Assembly (NCBI GenBank): GCA_963978895.1
Contig: OZ022238.1
Span: 13,970,062 to 14,034,061 of the forward strand
Length of the DNA: 64,000 nucleotides
From: Erpobdella octoculata
Taxonomy: Eukaryota > Annelida > Clitellata > Hirudinida > Erpobdellidae
Direction of reading: 5' to 3'
The notes under the pieces were generated by a model. That model was not told the origin of the DNA. It was given only the letters and a program-made list of their open reading frames with translations, and searched no databases. This document shows positions 45,089 to 56,995 of the stretch, piece by piece (position 1 is the stretch's first letter; each line of letters begins with the position of its first letter). Position numbers and translations under genes: made by a program.

Positions 45089-46880
45089 AGTTTGTTCAGA
45101 AGAACATCGCCATCTACGTTTTCTTATTGAACAGCTTGAACTTTCAGCAAAAAACAAATTTAGAAGGAACTATTCACCAGAATTAACAATTCTTTCTTAT
45201 TTGATTAATGCAACAAGTCCTGCGGCATACCGGGTTTTACAAGAAGAAAATGTTCTGTGTCTGCCGTCCATAGTCACGTTGGGGAAAATTACAAAAAAAG
45301 TTAATCCCAGCACAGGATTAGACAATGCGTCTTACCTCAAATTGAGAATAACCAATCTCAATGAATTTCAACGAAAAGTTGTTTTGATGATTGATGAAAT
45401 TTACATTGCTAAGCGGGTCGAGTATAGCAGTGGTGAGGTGCAAGGTCTTACAGCTGACGGAGCCGTAGCTTCAACTCTCTTGACGTTCATGGTGAAGTCA
45501 GTAGTGGGAAAGTACAAAGATGTTGTTGCCATCTATCCGATGACAAAGATTACAGCTGAAGTAATTCACAAATGCTACAATGAAGTGGTTGCCTCAATTT
45601 TCATGGTTGGATTTACTGTTGTAGCCATTTCGGTGGACAACGCGGCAGTAAACCGCAAATTTTTTGTTAATCAGCTTTGCGGGGGCACATCGAGGACTAG
45701 TGTCACAGATTCTTCATCACAGCAGAATATCTTTCTAATTTTTGACCCAGTCCATGACCTGAAAAATATTTACAATAATTCTCAATCAAAAAAACGTTTT
45801 CAGTGCCCAGAGTTCCAGCAAAACTTACCTCATGGCTGCAGGGCAGATTTTAATCATATAATCCAGTTGTTCCACCATGAAGCATCATTTGCTCTGAAGA
45901 AAGCCCACAAACTGTCGCCAGTCTCATTGAACCCAAAGAGTATTGAGAAAACCTCAGTTTCTTTGGCTACTTCAGTTTTTTCAGAAAGTACTCGCGATGC
46001 TCTGAATTACTATGCCGAACATGTCGGAAAGACAGAATGGCATGGTACAGCAGAGTTTGTCACGCTTATTTTAAAACTCTGGAACATTATGAACGTGAAG
46101 TCCTCCGTTAAGGGAAAACAAAAACGAAATATTAACATGGACCCCATCCGATCTACTGCAGAATGGAAACTCAGCTTTCTCAATGAGTTTGCTCAGTTTC
46201 TACAACGCTGGGAAGCGAACAGCAAGGAAGGTCTGACTCGAGAAACTTTTCTTGCTCTACGGCATACATGTGTTGCACTGGCTGATTGTGCTGCATATCT
46301 GCTCACTCATTTCGGGTTTGATTTTGTTCTGCTTGGTCAGCTGCAGTCTGATGCTTTGGAGTCTCGCTTTGGGTGGTTGCGTCAAATGTCAGGAGCGAAC
46401 TATTATATTTCTATGCGTCAGGTGTTGGAGAACAATAAAAAAAATCGAGCTGTATCTCTTCTTAAATTTTCCAAGTTTTCTCTTTCTGACATTAACGCTG
46501 CTTTCGAAGAAGAGACCGCTTCAACTTCAGCTGCTGAAGAGCTTGACATAACAGCAGATTTTATAGCTGAGCAACTTGTTATGGATGTGCACCCTTCAGC
46601 CAGTGATGCACACATAATTTTTTATATCAGTGGAGCCTTAGCTAGATCTACAGTTACCTTTACAAAATGTGACTTCTGCCGAGAAGTCATTATCTTAGAC
46701 GAAAACCTACCGCCAGTTCAAGTTGAAGACAAGGAGGCTTTGAATTATGAGTTATCTGCCTTCCTGGACAGTATCAATCGGGGCGGTCTAGTAAAGCCAA
46801 CAGAATTTGTCTATCAATTAGTTCTTCACTGTTGGCGTGTGTTTGAAGAAATAAAAAAAAACAGAATCTTTGAAAACTAG
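45021..46880 (+). CDS. P-type transposase, catalytic (D-D-E) part
   Basis: A continuous frame of 619 codons, probably joined to the THAP part by a frame change. Numbering from 45021: YSPELTILSYL (about 51-61) starts the transposase domain. D125 in LMIDEIYIAK, D206 in VAISVDNAAVNR and E447 in LQSDALESRFGWLRQMSG are the likely catalytic triad. Between D206 and E447 lies the long insertion typical of P elements (FDPVHDLKNIYNN and onward), which in the Drosophila enzyme binds GTP. The C-terminal part ends near a poly-A run (46852-46860), and a further in-phase segment continues in another frame (46870-47112). The enzyme would cut and join transposon ends; this copy needs at least one repair of frame to be active. 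Confidence 0.85.
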   Translation: MSKLGLMTGSAIMCLKDYMDTLEVCSEEHRHLRFLIEQLELSAKNKFRRNYSPELTILSYLINATSPAAYRVLQEENVLCLPSIVTLGKITKKVNPSTGLDNASYLKLRITNLNEFQRKVVLMIDEIYIAKRVEYSSGEVQGLTADGAVASTLLTFMVKSVVGKYKDVVAIYPMTKITAEVIHKCYNEVVASIFMVGFTVVAISVDNAAVNRKFFVNQLCGGTSRTSVTDSSSQQNIFLIFDPVHDLKNIYNNSQSKKRFQCPEFQQNLPHGCRADFNHIIQLFHHEASFALKKAHKLSPVSLNPKSIEKTSVSLATSVFSESTRDALNYYAEHVGKTEWHGTAEFVTLILKLWNIMNVKSSVKGKQKRNINMDPIRSTAEWKLSFLNEFAQFLQRWEANSKEGLTRETFLALRHTCVALADCAAYLLTHFGFDFVLLGQLQSDALESRFGWLRQMSGANYYISMRQVLENNKKNRAVSLLKFSKFSLSDINAAFEEETASTSAAEELDITADFIAEQLVMDVHPSASDAHIIFYISGALARSTVTFTKCDFCREVIILDENLPPVQVEDKEALNYELSAFLDSINRGGLVKPTEFVYQLVLHCWRVFEEIKKNRIFEN

Positions 46881-47112
46881 GTTTTTGCTCTCTACAGGAC
46901 AGAGAAAACTGTTCTGTAAAATTATGGATCGTGCAACTTATAATGAAAGTTACATGCATCTGGTGTTTAGCAACAACATGTGCAGCAAAAGTCATGATTT
47001 GCAAAGCCACATAATTCGTAGGTTTTTTAACACTGTGGCTAAGAACTTAGTAAAAGAAATAACTAAAGAAGCCGGCAATAATAATAAAGCTAAAAAAAAG
47101 AAAAATAGATAA
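46870..47112 (+). pseudogene. P-type transposase C-terminal extension, shifted frame
   Basis: A one-base shift after the A run at 46852-46860 gives TRFLLSTGQRKLFCKIMDRA, SNNMCSKSHDLQSHIIRR and a basic lysine-rich tail, ending at 47110-47112. It resembles the Cys/His-containing tail of P-type transposases and probably belonged to the same protein. Confidence 0.55.
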
Positions 47113-47387
47113 ATTAACAAGCTGCTTTTGAAGGACACTTTAATTTTTATTGTTTTTCCATTTAAAAGTACTTTTTAAATATTTTAAATATTAAAATTTT
47201 CAATTGCTCTTTTTTAATAAATACTCACATTTTAACTGTTCTGTTTTATCCTCAAACAATAAAAACTCATAATTTTACACTTGTAGCTTTATTAACCATC
47301 GTAGCGTAACGCTAATGCAATCGCCTCATTTGGTAGACAACGCCGCTTCAGGTTGGTGTCCAGATAGCTTTTATTAAGGAGTCCATG

Positions 47388-47646
47388 GTATGTATGTATG
47401 TATGTATGTATGTATGTATGTATGTATGTATGTATGTATGTATGTATGTATGTATGTATGTTTGTACGTATGTACGTATGTACGTATGTACGTATGTATG
47501 TATGTTTGTACGTATGTACGTATGTATGTTTGTACGTATGTACGTATGTACGTATGTACGTATGTACGTATGTATGTATGTATGTATGTATGTATGTATG
47601 TATGTATGTATGTATGTATGTATGTGTGTATGTATGTATGTATGTA
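47388..47646 (+). repeat. (GTAT)n microsatellite, right half, with GTAC variants
   Basis: Continuation of the array left of the P-type element; GTACGTATGTACGTATGT variants at 47462-47570. Confidence 0.95.
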
Positions 47647-47813
47647 GAATCGGATGTAGGGGGGTCAACTGAGAGCGAAAAAACGAGCGGGAAAGCGACA
47701 GGGAACGGATAACGACCGGGAGCGGGAGCGCAAGCGGGAAGGAAACGGGAGCGAAAAAGAAGCGCATTAGGTTAACCTCTAAAAACCCCGGGCAACGCCG
47801 GGTGCCCCCGCTA

Positions 47814-47814
<1 letters not shown>
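47647..47814 (+). mobile_element. GC-rich-core Helitron 3' part (copy 4)
   Basis: CGAGCGGGAAAGCGACAGGG units, then ACCCCGGGCAACGCCGGGTG, 5 nt and CTAG|T (47811-47815). The 3' hairpin is intact. The 5' end is absent, cut by the GTAT array. A TA tract follows (47815-47853). Confidence 0.75.
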
Positions 47815-47858
<44 letters not shown>

Positions 47859-50290
47859 TACAGATAAGGCCCAAACAAAAAGTTTAGTTCAAAAAATTTC
47901 AATATGTAGACTTAAATATTATTTTTAATTTTTTAGTACGTTGGTTTACAAGCATTGGATTAAAAAAATATATTTTATATATTTTATTATTTTATATCTA
48001 TTATTAAGATATCGCCACTCGTATAAGAGGTTTTTGGAACAGTTTTGCATTTTATTGAAAAACAAATTAATAAAGCCTTTATATGTGTCTTTTTCTTCTT
48101 TGAAATAACTTCTCTATTTTGTCAGCTTGATTAGGCCCTTTTGCTTGTTTTTCAAATAAATAAATAAATTACACAAATAAATAAATAACGTAGTGACTGC
48201 ATAAGTAAACATGGGATGATGTCTTCATGTGTTTATGTGTTTTCTTATGTTTTCGATTTCCAGAATTATGATTTAATGCCAATACGAGAAAAAAAAATCG
48301 GAAATCAAGAAATCTTTGTTTTTTTCGTAGAAATTCTGCTTTCGGCTTATCTGTCACGAGCGAGATTGGCATAAAATATAATATCACAGTTTTTTATTTT
48401 GTTTTTACGTGTTTATTTTATTTTAGTTAAATTATATATTAAAATCTAAATTGAAGTTGTTCTTATTGTATTATTTATTTATATAAAATTCTTTTTTTTC
48501 TGATTTTGTGAAATTTATATAACTGACATGTTACGACAAGGTCATAAAGATGCATCAAGATTCATGCAACCGAATCACGAAATCTACTCGCTGTTCCCCA
48601 CCGTTTACTCACGAGTCGGTTCTCGTATAAAAAATTATTTTGAAAGTTGTATGAGTTATTTCAATTTTTTTTATATTTTCAAAATTTATGCAAAAAATTA
48701 ATTATTTAGAAAGTTTTATTAAAAGTTTTAAGTTGGTTTCGTAAGTTCAGTGCAAACCATTCAATAACTCAAAACTATTCAGACCAAGAACTATATTTTT
48801 ATTTTATAATTAAATTCTATGGAAACGTATTGATGTAATTTGTAATAATATTTTTTTGTGAAAGCTTAAAAGTTTTTATAAAATAGTTTATTATTCAACA
48901 GTTTTTTAATAACTTTTTCTCATTTTACGCCTAGTTATTTTTAAGAAATCGTTTTTGCAATTATTCAATTGGTCTCAGCAAAGCAATATTTCAACAGAAT
49001 CTTATAAGCTTGAGCCATAACAACAGCTAAACACATCTGTGAATTTTTATAACCAATGGTGCTCTTTTTTTACACGTTTGTATTAACTTATAAAGTTTTC
49101 TGTTTGACTTTTTCTAAAGATTCCCAATAAATTTCTCATCGTTCTACAGAGTTGATTTTGTAAACGCATGTCTATTACTGGTAACAATACATTCTTCTGC
49201 TTTTAGGTACACAATAAAAACAATATTTGCCAGGACAGCATCCCGTTGCATTTAGAAATTGTGGTAGCGCGAGAACGGGACCAGAAATTAATATCATGGT
49301 CTGAAACATCATGAAAAGAGTGGATCTTAATTTTAGTTGACGACAACAGCAACTAGGTCAAGTACCTCTTCTCTGTTGCGGCGGAGTAAGGACATGCTGT
49401 TGAAACCCTTGTTGATCAAAAGATGCTGTCTGGTATCTTCAGAACTTTTTTTTTACCAACCATAACAATTGAATTTTCTGCTGGATCAGCCAAAATTTTT
49501 AAACAATCCCTGTTTTATGTTTTATGGCAATTATTCTACTGTTTGAAAAGGAATTGTTGATAAAAAAGCAATCAATGAATGAAAACCAAAACATCATTAA
49601 TAAATACATGATTAATAAGAAACTAAAGAATTCATTAAAACTAATAAAAGACCCGGCTTTAAATAAGAACAGTTATCAGATATTCATACCTTGTTGGAAC
49701 AATGAATGTTGTGCAGACTAATGCGTGGAATGCATTTTTTGGTGCGGTGTGGACTTTGCTTGGAAACAAGTAAACTGAAAACTAATAAGAGATCGTAAAA
49801 AAGCTGTTCTTGGGTTTGGCCCACATGGAATTCAAATTTTAACAGAAATGCTGTTTACTATTTACAAGTCACCTCGACCGGTTTCCATAGAACATGTGTA
49901 ATTTTATTGAAAATTAAAAATAAGGGCAAAACGTTATAAATACTAACATAACTTTAAGAAATTATTACATAAGTGCTGAGCCCTGATGAAAATTTTCTGG
50001 AGATCATCAATGCAGATGACTTTTATGCATTTTTCAATTCCGACATGCTAATGTCAATTGATTCTCAAATGTGTACAACGACTAGTTTGTTTAGTCTGGT
50101 CATTGTAAGATGGATTTGATGTTTCCATTAGATATATGTACATACGATTTATGTACAATACCTATTATTTTGAAAACTTTTGAGATCGTCAAATACTGTT
50201 AAAATTCAGTAGCAAAAATGAGTCAAATCTATTTGAATACTTTTAATGTCAAAACAATTGTGTTGACTTGTGTTATAATAATGATGTTAT
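47815..50290. other. Intron 2, middle part; no gene recognised
   Basis: TA tract then AT-rich sequence. Frames at 48169-48387 and 49524-49721 are AT-biased without domains. No transposon ends were recognised. Confidence 0.45.
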
Positions 50291-50470
50291 AACAGTGATT
50301 ATAATAATAGTTGTGATGATAATGATGATGTTAACGTTGACGACGGCGATGGTGATGTTGTGACGACGACGACGACGTTGACGACGATGTTGATGGTGAC
50401 GATGATGATGACGATGAAGATTATGATGATGATGATACGACGATAATGATGATGATGACAGTGGCCAACT
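50291..50470 (+). repeat. GAT/GAC trinucleotide microsatellite
   Basis: TGATGATGACGACGACGTTG-type text, imperfect. Frames of His/Arg or Ile/Val on the other strand are repeat translations. Confidence 0.85.
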
Positions 50471-50693
50471 GCCACTTGATGACCGGAAGCCATCGTTTCC
50501 TCCACTTGTACGTTGATTCATGGTGATCCTCAGAGGAAATATTGATTCAAACTAAACTAAAGATTTGACATTTGGAATGATTTTCTGGTAGTTAAAAGAT
50601 GTGGTTTTTTTTAATTTTAAGCTGATAAATAAATAAACAAATAATTGAAACCTTAAAATGTAAGTTTTTCAAAGAATATATTTTGATTAACAG

Positions 50694-51109
50694 GCTGCAG
50701 TTCAACCGCTTCAAACGCCTCCACCCTGACACTTTCCAGGGAGCTGACTTTCTGGAGACTCTTGATCTTCAAGGAAATGACTTAACGTCTGTTCCAAATT
50801 CAGCCCTTAGAAAACTACCGAATCTTCAACGCCTCTCACTTCGCAACAATCGCATACGTGAAATAGGACCGCTTTCCTTCAATCGGCTCTCAACGCATCT
50901 TCACTACGTCGACCTTGGAAACAATGTTGCTCCAGTCGCCATCCACAAAGACGCCTTTTGCGGCCTCGAACCGCGACCTTTGACTTTGAAAAGAGGAGAG
51001 GTCAGTTGGGTTGGATTGAACGTTCTCATTCTCGACCACAACGGCATCAGAAAGTTTGACATGTGTTTGATCAGGAGCGTCTGGACTTTAAAGGTTATTG
51101 ATCTATCAG
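50694..51109 (+). CDS. LRR protein, exon 3
   Basis: The acceptor is TTTTGATTAACAG|GCTGC (50693/50694) and the donor CTATCAG|GTAGGT (51109/51110). The frame, entered in phase 2, reads LQFNRFKRLHPDTFQGADF, LETLDLQGNDLTSVPNSAL, LPNLQRLSLRNNRIREIGPL, LHYVDLGNNVAPVAIHKDAF, then LNVLILDHNGIRKFDM and LKVIDLSG, five or six LRRs of 22-26 residues. The insertion CGLEPRPLTLKRGEVSWVG makes the fifth repeat longer. Exit phase 1 (LSG|) implies another exon beginning with an N-type codon, but none was found downstream. The 10.1-kb intron before it contains the P-type transposon and other repeats. The joined three-exon product is ~286 residues and incomplete at its C-terminus. Confidence 0.88.
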
Positions 51110-51825
51110 GTAGGTAACCAAATAAGTTGTTAACTTATGTGCTTAAAACCGATTTTTCAAACAGGACCAACTAGTTTTTATGTCTACGGCTTCTTTTGGT
51201 TGTGTAATTTATCATACAAATTTCAAACTGAGTTACTCGAGATTGTAAACGTAATTCAATTCGAAAAAACTGTAATTTAAGATAAACTTGGGCATGATTT
51301 TATGTTTTTTGTAGAGCGTTTCTTTGACAGCTCTCATTTCAAAGGGAATGCTATGTCAATTTCCATCGCATCACATCACATTAAATTACATTAGATTACA
51401 TTACATTTTAACGGACAAATGAGACTGCTTGTGTAACACAACTGAAAACACGCATTTCTGATTTGCTGCAAGAACTTTAAACATTAGACGTAGTTTTCGT
51501 AACGATATAATAGATTCAACATCAAAGTAACAGGCACAGACGATCTATAAGTCCATGGAGTTGCCAGTGGCATCTCCCGAGTTCTTTAAATCTTTGGTCA
51601 ATTCAAGCGGACGACATGCAGCTTCTGTCGGTCATGTCGCTGTCTTTTATAGGCTGTCTTTTAGTGGAAAGAGCCACTTATTTAAATCAGAATCTAGAAA
51701 GGTTGAAGTTTTAAAAAACTCAAAGTGAAGTTTGCTGTTCGTTGCAATTCCTTGGTTGTGGAAAAAATATATTTGAATATTATGTGATATTGCACGGCGG
51801 TAAGGACAACTAAGACAGCAACGAC
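51110..51825. other. Intron 3, first part; no gene
   Basis: Balanced to AT-rich sequence; ACATTA/ATTACA words repeat briefly at 51370-51410. No exon was recognised. Confidence 0.5.
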
Positions 51826-51828
51826 AAC

Positions 51829-51884
<56 letters not shown>

Positions 51885-52092
51885 CGACGACGATGATGAT
51901 GACGATGACGACGATGACGACGATGACGATGATGATGATGATGACGACGATAAAGACGATGATGATGGTGATGATGGTGATGATGATGATGACGACGATG
52001 ACGACGATGATGATGATGGCGATGGTGATTATAATGATGATGATGATGGCGATGGTGATTATAATGATGATGACGATGGTGATGATGAGAAA
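51826..52092 (+). repeat. (GAT)n/(GAC)n microsatellite, ~265 bp
   Basis: Pure GAT at 51830-51885, then mixed GAT/GAC, with a duplicated 30-bp unit ending TGGCGATGGTGATTATAATG (52015-52072). Confidence 0.95.
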
Positions 52093-53099
52093 TATCAATT
52101 ACCTTAAAATGAAGAAATCACTATAAAATCGGCTTTTCGACAGACGTCAAGATCTAAATAACAGATGGCATGACGACACTGATCGCTAACCTTATAGATC
52201 TTATCTTTCACAAATCTCATTTTCTTCAAAATATATGGTTTCATTTCTACTCAACTGAACTTCATATTATAGAATTCTTCTCCAAAAAAATTGGATTTCG
52301 TTCAACTTTTCAGACCATCGCATCTACCTAGTTTTTCACATCACGTCATTGAGTCAACGGGCATGACCATTGTCGATGTCGTCAGACCTGTCCAGTGTGC
52401 GCCTCGGAGCTTTCAGTAGGCTTTACTATTGAATGGACACGTCTGAGATTGAATGAATGGCGCTGATCTTAAACTTCTATTTATTTCGTCACATTTAAAC
52501 CGACGTAGTCGTTTTCAGTTTCCACGGACAGAGAAATTCGAGCAATTTAAAGCGTGCCAGTGCTGAATGTTTTTTTTAAGTTTTAATGAAAAATTAAAGC
52601 AGCATCCAAATGCGTACTTTTTCGTCCGAAACAAAAATTGTCATTCAGCTTATTAGGATCTTTAACCTGGAAATTTTCAAATTTGACATGCTGCGTCAGT
52701 GTGAATGCATATCTGGGTTGTGCGTGCGTGTGTGCGTGCGTGTATGTGTGTGTGTCTATGTAGAAGTTTGCTTGTTTGCAAGTTTGTTTATGTGACAAAA
52801 TATTTATAATAGAAAAGTTATATTCATTGGTAACTTTATATTTATAAAAATAAATGAATGCCTAATGACGATAACATATTAAAGTATGACAACAACAAAA
52901 ATCATTTTTAATTTGAAATTTCATTATTTATATTAATAGTATTATAATTGTTATTGTAAGTCATGAAGATGATCAATCACCATGGTGATAGTTGAGCAGC
53001 GATGCGTTAAATGACATTCTTTTCAGACCGCGCGTGTAATTGCGGGACACAAAGATGAGTGGTCGGGACATACAGGACTTCTTGGTGTGGCATTGTATG
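52093..53099. other. No gene recognised
   Basis: A (GT)n-like CGTGCGTGTGTGCGTGCGTG patch at 52722-52757. Otherwise no repeat or LRR exon was recognised. Confidence 0.45.
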
Positions 53100-53345
53100 T
53101 GTGAGTAGGTCGACATTTGATGGGTTGCTGTAAAATCAGTTGATATCAAACGGGTTGGTATAGAATGGGTAAGTGTAAAATGGGTTGGTATAAAATGAAT
53201 TAGCATAAAATAGGTTGGTAAAAAATTGGTTGGATTAGTATAGAATGGTTTGGTGTAAAATAGGTTACTGTAATATGTGTTGGCATAAAGTGAATTGGTA
53301 TTGACTAGCTGGTATGAATCATATTAGTATGACATGGTTGTAATT
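53100..53345 (+). repeat. Degenerate ~17-20-bp minisatellite
   Basis: GGTTGGTATAAAATG and variants (GGTTTGGTGTAAAATAG, GAATTGGTATTGAC) recur about a dozen times. Confidence 0.75.
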
Positions 53346-53960
53346 AATTGATCTGGAAAAAGTAAGTCATTGATAAAATAGCATAAGATATTAATAATGA
53401 AAAATTTAAATGATTTATTACGTAATTATTTATATGAGAATAAAAATTAAAAAAAAATGTTTTTATACAGAAAAGAGCAGCAAACAATTAAAAAAAAATC
53501 CTTTGCTGATGCTATTTGAAGTAAGAAATAAATTGAAAACGATTGGTCCCAGTTATACGGGTGATTGAATCATGTGAATAAAAATATAAATGAAAATTAT
53601 AAAAAAAAATCAAACAATTTGAAAGTTTCACCAGGTGTCTTCTTCTGCGTTTTTTTTCATTTATTAAATAATTTAATTTATAAAATTATAATAATTCATA
53701 TATTGAAGACGCGTCAGTTTTTTTTTCTTCTTTTGTCATTTTATTTTTTTTTCTGATTTTGCTTTTTTTACTTTTTCTGCTTTCGATTTTTTTACTTGTT
53801 TATTCCAGTTTTAAATTTCTTATATTAACATCACCGTCGGTTTTGCTTACCTGAATGTTTAATTAAAATAATAAATAACTCTGTTTAATAAAACATAAAA
53901 AAATTGGCTTGGAGATAGATCTAAAGAAATAGGGTAGTTATTTGTTTTTGTAACAAAGTT
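53346..53960. other. No gene recognised
   Basis: Very AT-rich with poly-A and poly-T runs; no domain. Confidence 0.5.
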
Positions 53961-54214
53961 AGGAGGTAGAGAAAGAAAAATCGGAGTGCGAGCGAGAGAG
54001 GAAACGGGAAAACGAGCGGGAGCGAAGGAGCGGGCGGGATTGAGAAAGCGAGTGGGAGCGAGAAGACGAGCTGAAACGGGAGAGCAAGTGGGGCAAAAAA
54101 GTGAAAGGGTGCGGGAAAATGACAGGGAGCGGGAGAGCGGACGAAAAAGGAAACAGCTGGTAAAGAAAGAAAAACGATTGAAAAACCTCTAAAAATCCCG
54201 GGTAACGCCGCTAG
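53961..54214 (+). mobile_element. GC-rich-core Helitron 3' part (copy 5, eroded tip)
   Basis: GAGCGGGAGCGAAGGAGCGG-type diverged units are followed by CCTCTAAAAATCCCGGGTAACGCCG and CTAG|T (54211-54215). Compared with copies 3 and 4, about 10 bp around the hairpin are deleted. Confidence 0.65.
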
Positions 54215-54318
54215 TAATTAAGTAATTCAATTAATTAATTAATTTGGTTAGTTATATAAAACGCAAAATTAAAATTAGAATAAAAAATCTTTCAATCTTT
54301 CAGATTCATATTCTTAAA

Positions 54319-54500
54319 TCTTTTATATTAACACATGTCCTATGACTGATTGATTGATTGAACTCAAACCCATTTCCCGTCATCCAATCGATCTGAAACT
54401 TGGTCCATAGATTCGTTAGGATTAAAAATTAATTTTGAGTTATTCACGCTAAAAAAATAATTAAAAAATGAAAAAAGAAAAAATTACAAAGGATTTAAAA
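54319..54500 (+). mobile_element. Helitron 5' end fragment
   Basis: A|TCTTTTATATTAACACATGT at 54318/54319, then CCTATGACTGATTGATTG, parallels TCTATATATATAAAAGAAC plus CCTGACTGAC repeats at 2689 and 27091. The body (CCCGTCATCCAATCGATCTG) is different. The 3' end is unknown. Confidence 0.5.
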
Positions 54501-54629
54501 AAAAACGAAGTTTTTTACGGTTCGCTTGTTCATCATTTTACGTCTATTGAGTCTAAATGCTGAAATGCTATTAATACAAATACAATATGTACATCATAAT
54601 CAAATATTACTGTTTCTTGCAATGAGACC

Positions 54630-54845
54630 AAAAAATATTTTAATTATAAATGTACATTAAACTTGATTTATTCAAATATTTTAATATTAAATGTACATTA
54701 AATTTAAATTATTTTAATATTTTAATAAAAATTGTACATACAATTTGATCTATTTCAATGTTTTAATACTAAATGTACAGTTATTTCATTTATTTAAATG
54801 TTTTAATATTAAATGTACATTAAATTTGATTTATTTGAATAAAAA
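54630..54845 (+). repeat. AT-rich ~50-bp tandem repeat
   Basis: TTTTAATATTAAATGTACAT with TTAAATTTGATTTATTT-type flanks recurs about four times, diverged. Confidence 0.75.
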
Positions 54846-56995
54846 CGTTTAAATTGAATTTGTCTTTAAAAAGTTCGAAATTTAATTTCACGCAAGAAGA
54901 ATACGACCTGAGCTTTAATAAAATATTAAGAAGCATGGAAGAAGTTTTGTGATTGATGAAGTACCGGGGGATGGGGGCAGAAAATAGGGGTACTAGAGAG
55001 GGCGTGAAAAGTAAGAAAAAGTGAGGGGAAGTGGAAGGCTTCAAACTTGACAAAGGCTTTCTATTGAGAAGGTCCTCTTCGGGTCAACAGAGTTCACCAG
55101 AGATTTTTTAAAAAATAAGACGAATCGAAAAATATTAAATCTTATTTTTAATATTCAAAACACGTTTCAGTTAGGTTGGGTTGATCAGTGGAAAGGTATC
55201 TACTAAGTTGCTTTGTGACCTTTGATTTTTTTGTATAAATTCTTCGATTGTAAAGTTATTTTATATTAGAAAACACCGATGGACAGTATTGTATTATACT
55301 TCCTTCATCATTATTGTAAAAATCTAAAAATATTAAAAAATATTTTGAAAGCTAGAAGATTGAAGACGTTGCATCAGCATTTGCAATAAAATACATACGA
55401 TCCTATATTGGGTCAAAACAGCCAATGATGCTTTAACGAATGCATATTAACAGGGAAGTGAAGCAGCAAAGGTGTACACGACCAATTTCTTCAGCGTAAT
55501 ATACCACAACGGAAATCACACGAGTAACGCTAAAGACGCACGTCTAATAAAGTTGTTTTATGGAAGCACGAAAAACCATTTCTTTTCATTCAATTCTAAA
55601 CAATTTTTGCAAAAACAACTGAAAATAAAACCATAATGAAATCAAAGATTGTTTTTAAAACTTAAGAAAAATTAAAGAATTAAGAATTATCTCATCGATC
55701 GTTGTCATGATCTTTTCTAAGAATTTAAAACTTGCTTTTAATTCCATCCGGCCGTCATAAAATAGCGATGCACCGTTCACTCGAACGTACCCGGCTCCAC
55801 TTAATGAGCACGATTCTCTGGTTTAAATCTTCTTCGGGGATTATCCGGTTTAATGACTCGGTTCGGGTGAGATAACGACTTCCATTGTATTTTTCTGTTT
55901 TCTGGTACATCCTTTTTTTTAATTTTATTTGATCTTTTTTAATATTCGTTTTATTTTCCTTCTAAAATTATTAAAGTGTTTCATTGATATTAGTAAACTA
56001 AACGTAGACATTATCAAAGCAAAATAATAAAAGCTGCTTCATCCTGAGTACAAATAATCGTCAGTTTTTTCTAGTGTTAACCAAGTTTACAGTTTTTTAC
56101 TATTTAGTGAGTTCGCCTCCAACTGCCATTGTGTAAAATAGCATAAAATATTGATAGCATTTTACGCACAAGAGTTTATAGTGGCACTATGTTGTGCATC
56201 ACTGTTGACTTTTTCATGGTTCTCTCTTACTTGTAAGTTTTTTACAGTAACGAGTAACATGCAAGGCGAAAACCCCTGGAAACGACCCCACAGTTGCAAC
56301 GACCTAAACGAGATTCGAACCACCAACCCCCAGGTCAAGAGGTCAAAATTTTACGAATTAGATAATAACAAAATCAAATACTTTGATAGGTCTACATGTA
56401 TTTTGCGGTTTTTATTTCTATTCTATCATTATTATATTAATTTAAATACTGACAAAGAGTGATACTAGCATAATACATAGATGAGTGAAATATGACATAT
56501 GTAAATTCATAACTCCATAGATGACAAATGTCTTATAAAAATTCATTCAAAACTCACATGTTGTTTTAATCTATTTTTAGGAAATTAAAATTTTAATTTT
56601 GAAAACCGAAGGAGCGATTCTCATATTCTCGACCGACAGTGTCTGTGTGGCATTATCAATTTGGTGGCATCTAACTCTCTGAGGATCATTCCATCTAGCT
56701 CGTTCACAATCAAACATAAGTAACACGTGTGTGTGTGTGTGTTCTTGTCTGTACGTGTTACTGTTTGTGCGCGTACGTGCTTGTGAATTATTGCGAGACA
56801 TCGCACATTGAATGTTTCTCAAAGAGTGTTTGTGTTTATTAATTAAATCAGAGTCTACGTGTGAAAATAAAAAGCTCTTAACTGGTACATCCAGGAATGT
56901 CAATTGGGAGAGCCAAATGAAGGCGCTTGACATACCCCTATTTTAAATTTTAGTCTATTGTTAAGTCCTGAACCAAAAAAAAAAATGAAAATCAG
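54846..56995. other. No gene recognised; two notable blocks
   Basis: 55740-55880 is balanced in composition and unique in the window (CGGCCGTCATAAAATAGCGA and neighbours), a possible conserved non-coding block. 56276-56345 holds on the - strand GGTGGTTCGAATCTCG, a pol III B-box-like word, possibly SINE or tRNA debris. The open frame at 56151-56462 reads through it and is not a gene by any visible domain. Confidence 0.4.

Larger units (their letters stand above)
43697..47387 (+). mobile_element. P-type (THAP) DNA transposon, 3,691 bp, both ends present
   Basis: The ends are CATGGACTCCTAAATAAGAG on the left and the inverted CATGGACTCCTTAATAAAAG on the right. The match continues through GCTATCTGGACAC and AACCTGAA, about 41 bp with 4 differences. 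A subterminal word ATGAGGCGATTG is also inverted (near 43765 and 47318). The 8 bp GTATGTAT flank both sides (43689-43696, 47388-47395), the duplication length of P elements; because the site is itself a GTAT repeat this is consistent but not proof. The interior encodes THAP and transposase parts. Confidence 0.88.

Noticed and set aside
39383..47646. CRISPR-like array of regularly spaced repeats
   Set aside because: The repeats are uninterrupted tetranucleotides without spacers, in a eukaryotic genome.
52290..52480. Possible next LRR exon after exon 3
   Set aside because: TTTTCAG-like acceptors exist, but the following text has early stops and no LxxLxL pattern in the required phase.
56151..56462. 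103-codon frame as a gene
   Set aside because: It reads through a tRNA-like B-box word and AT-rich sequence; no domain or codon signal.
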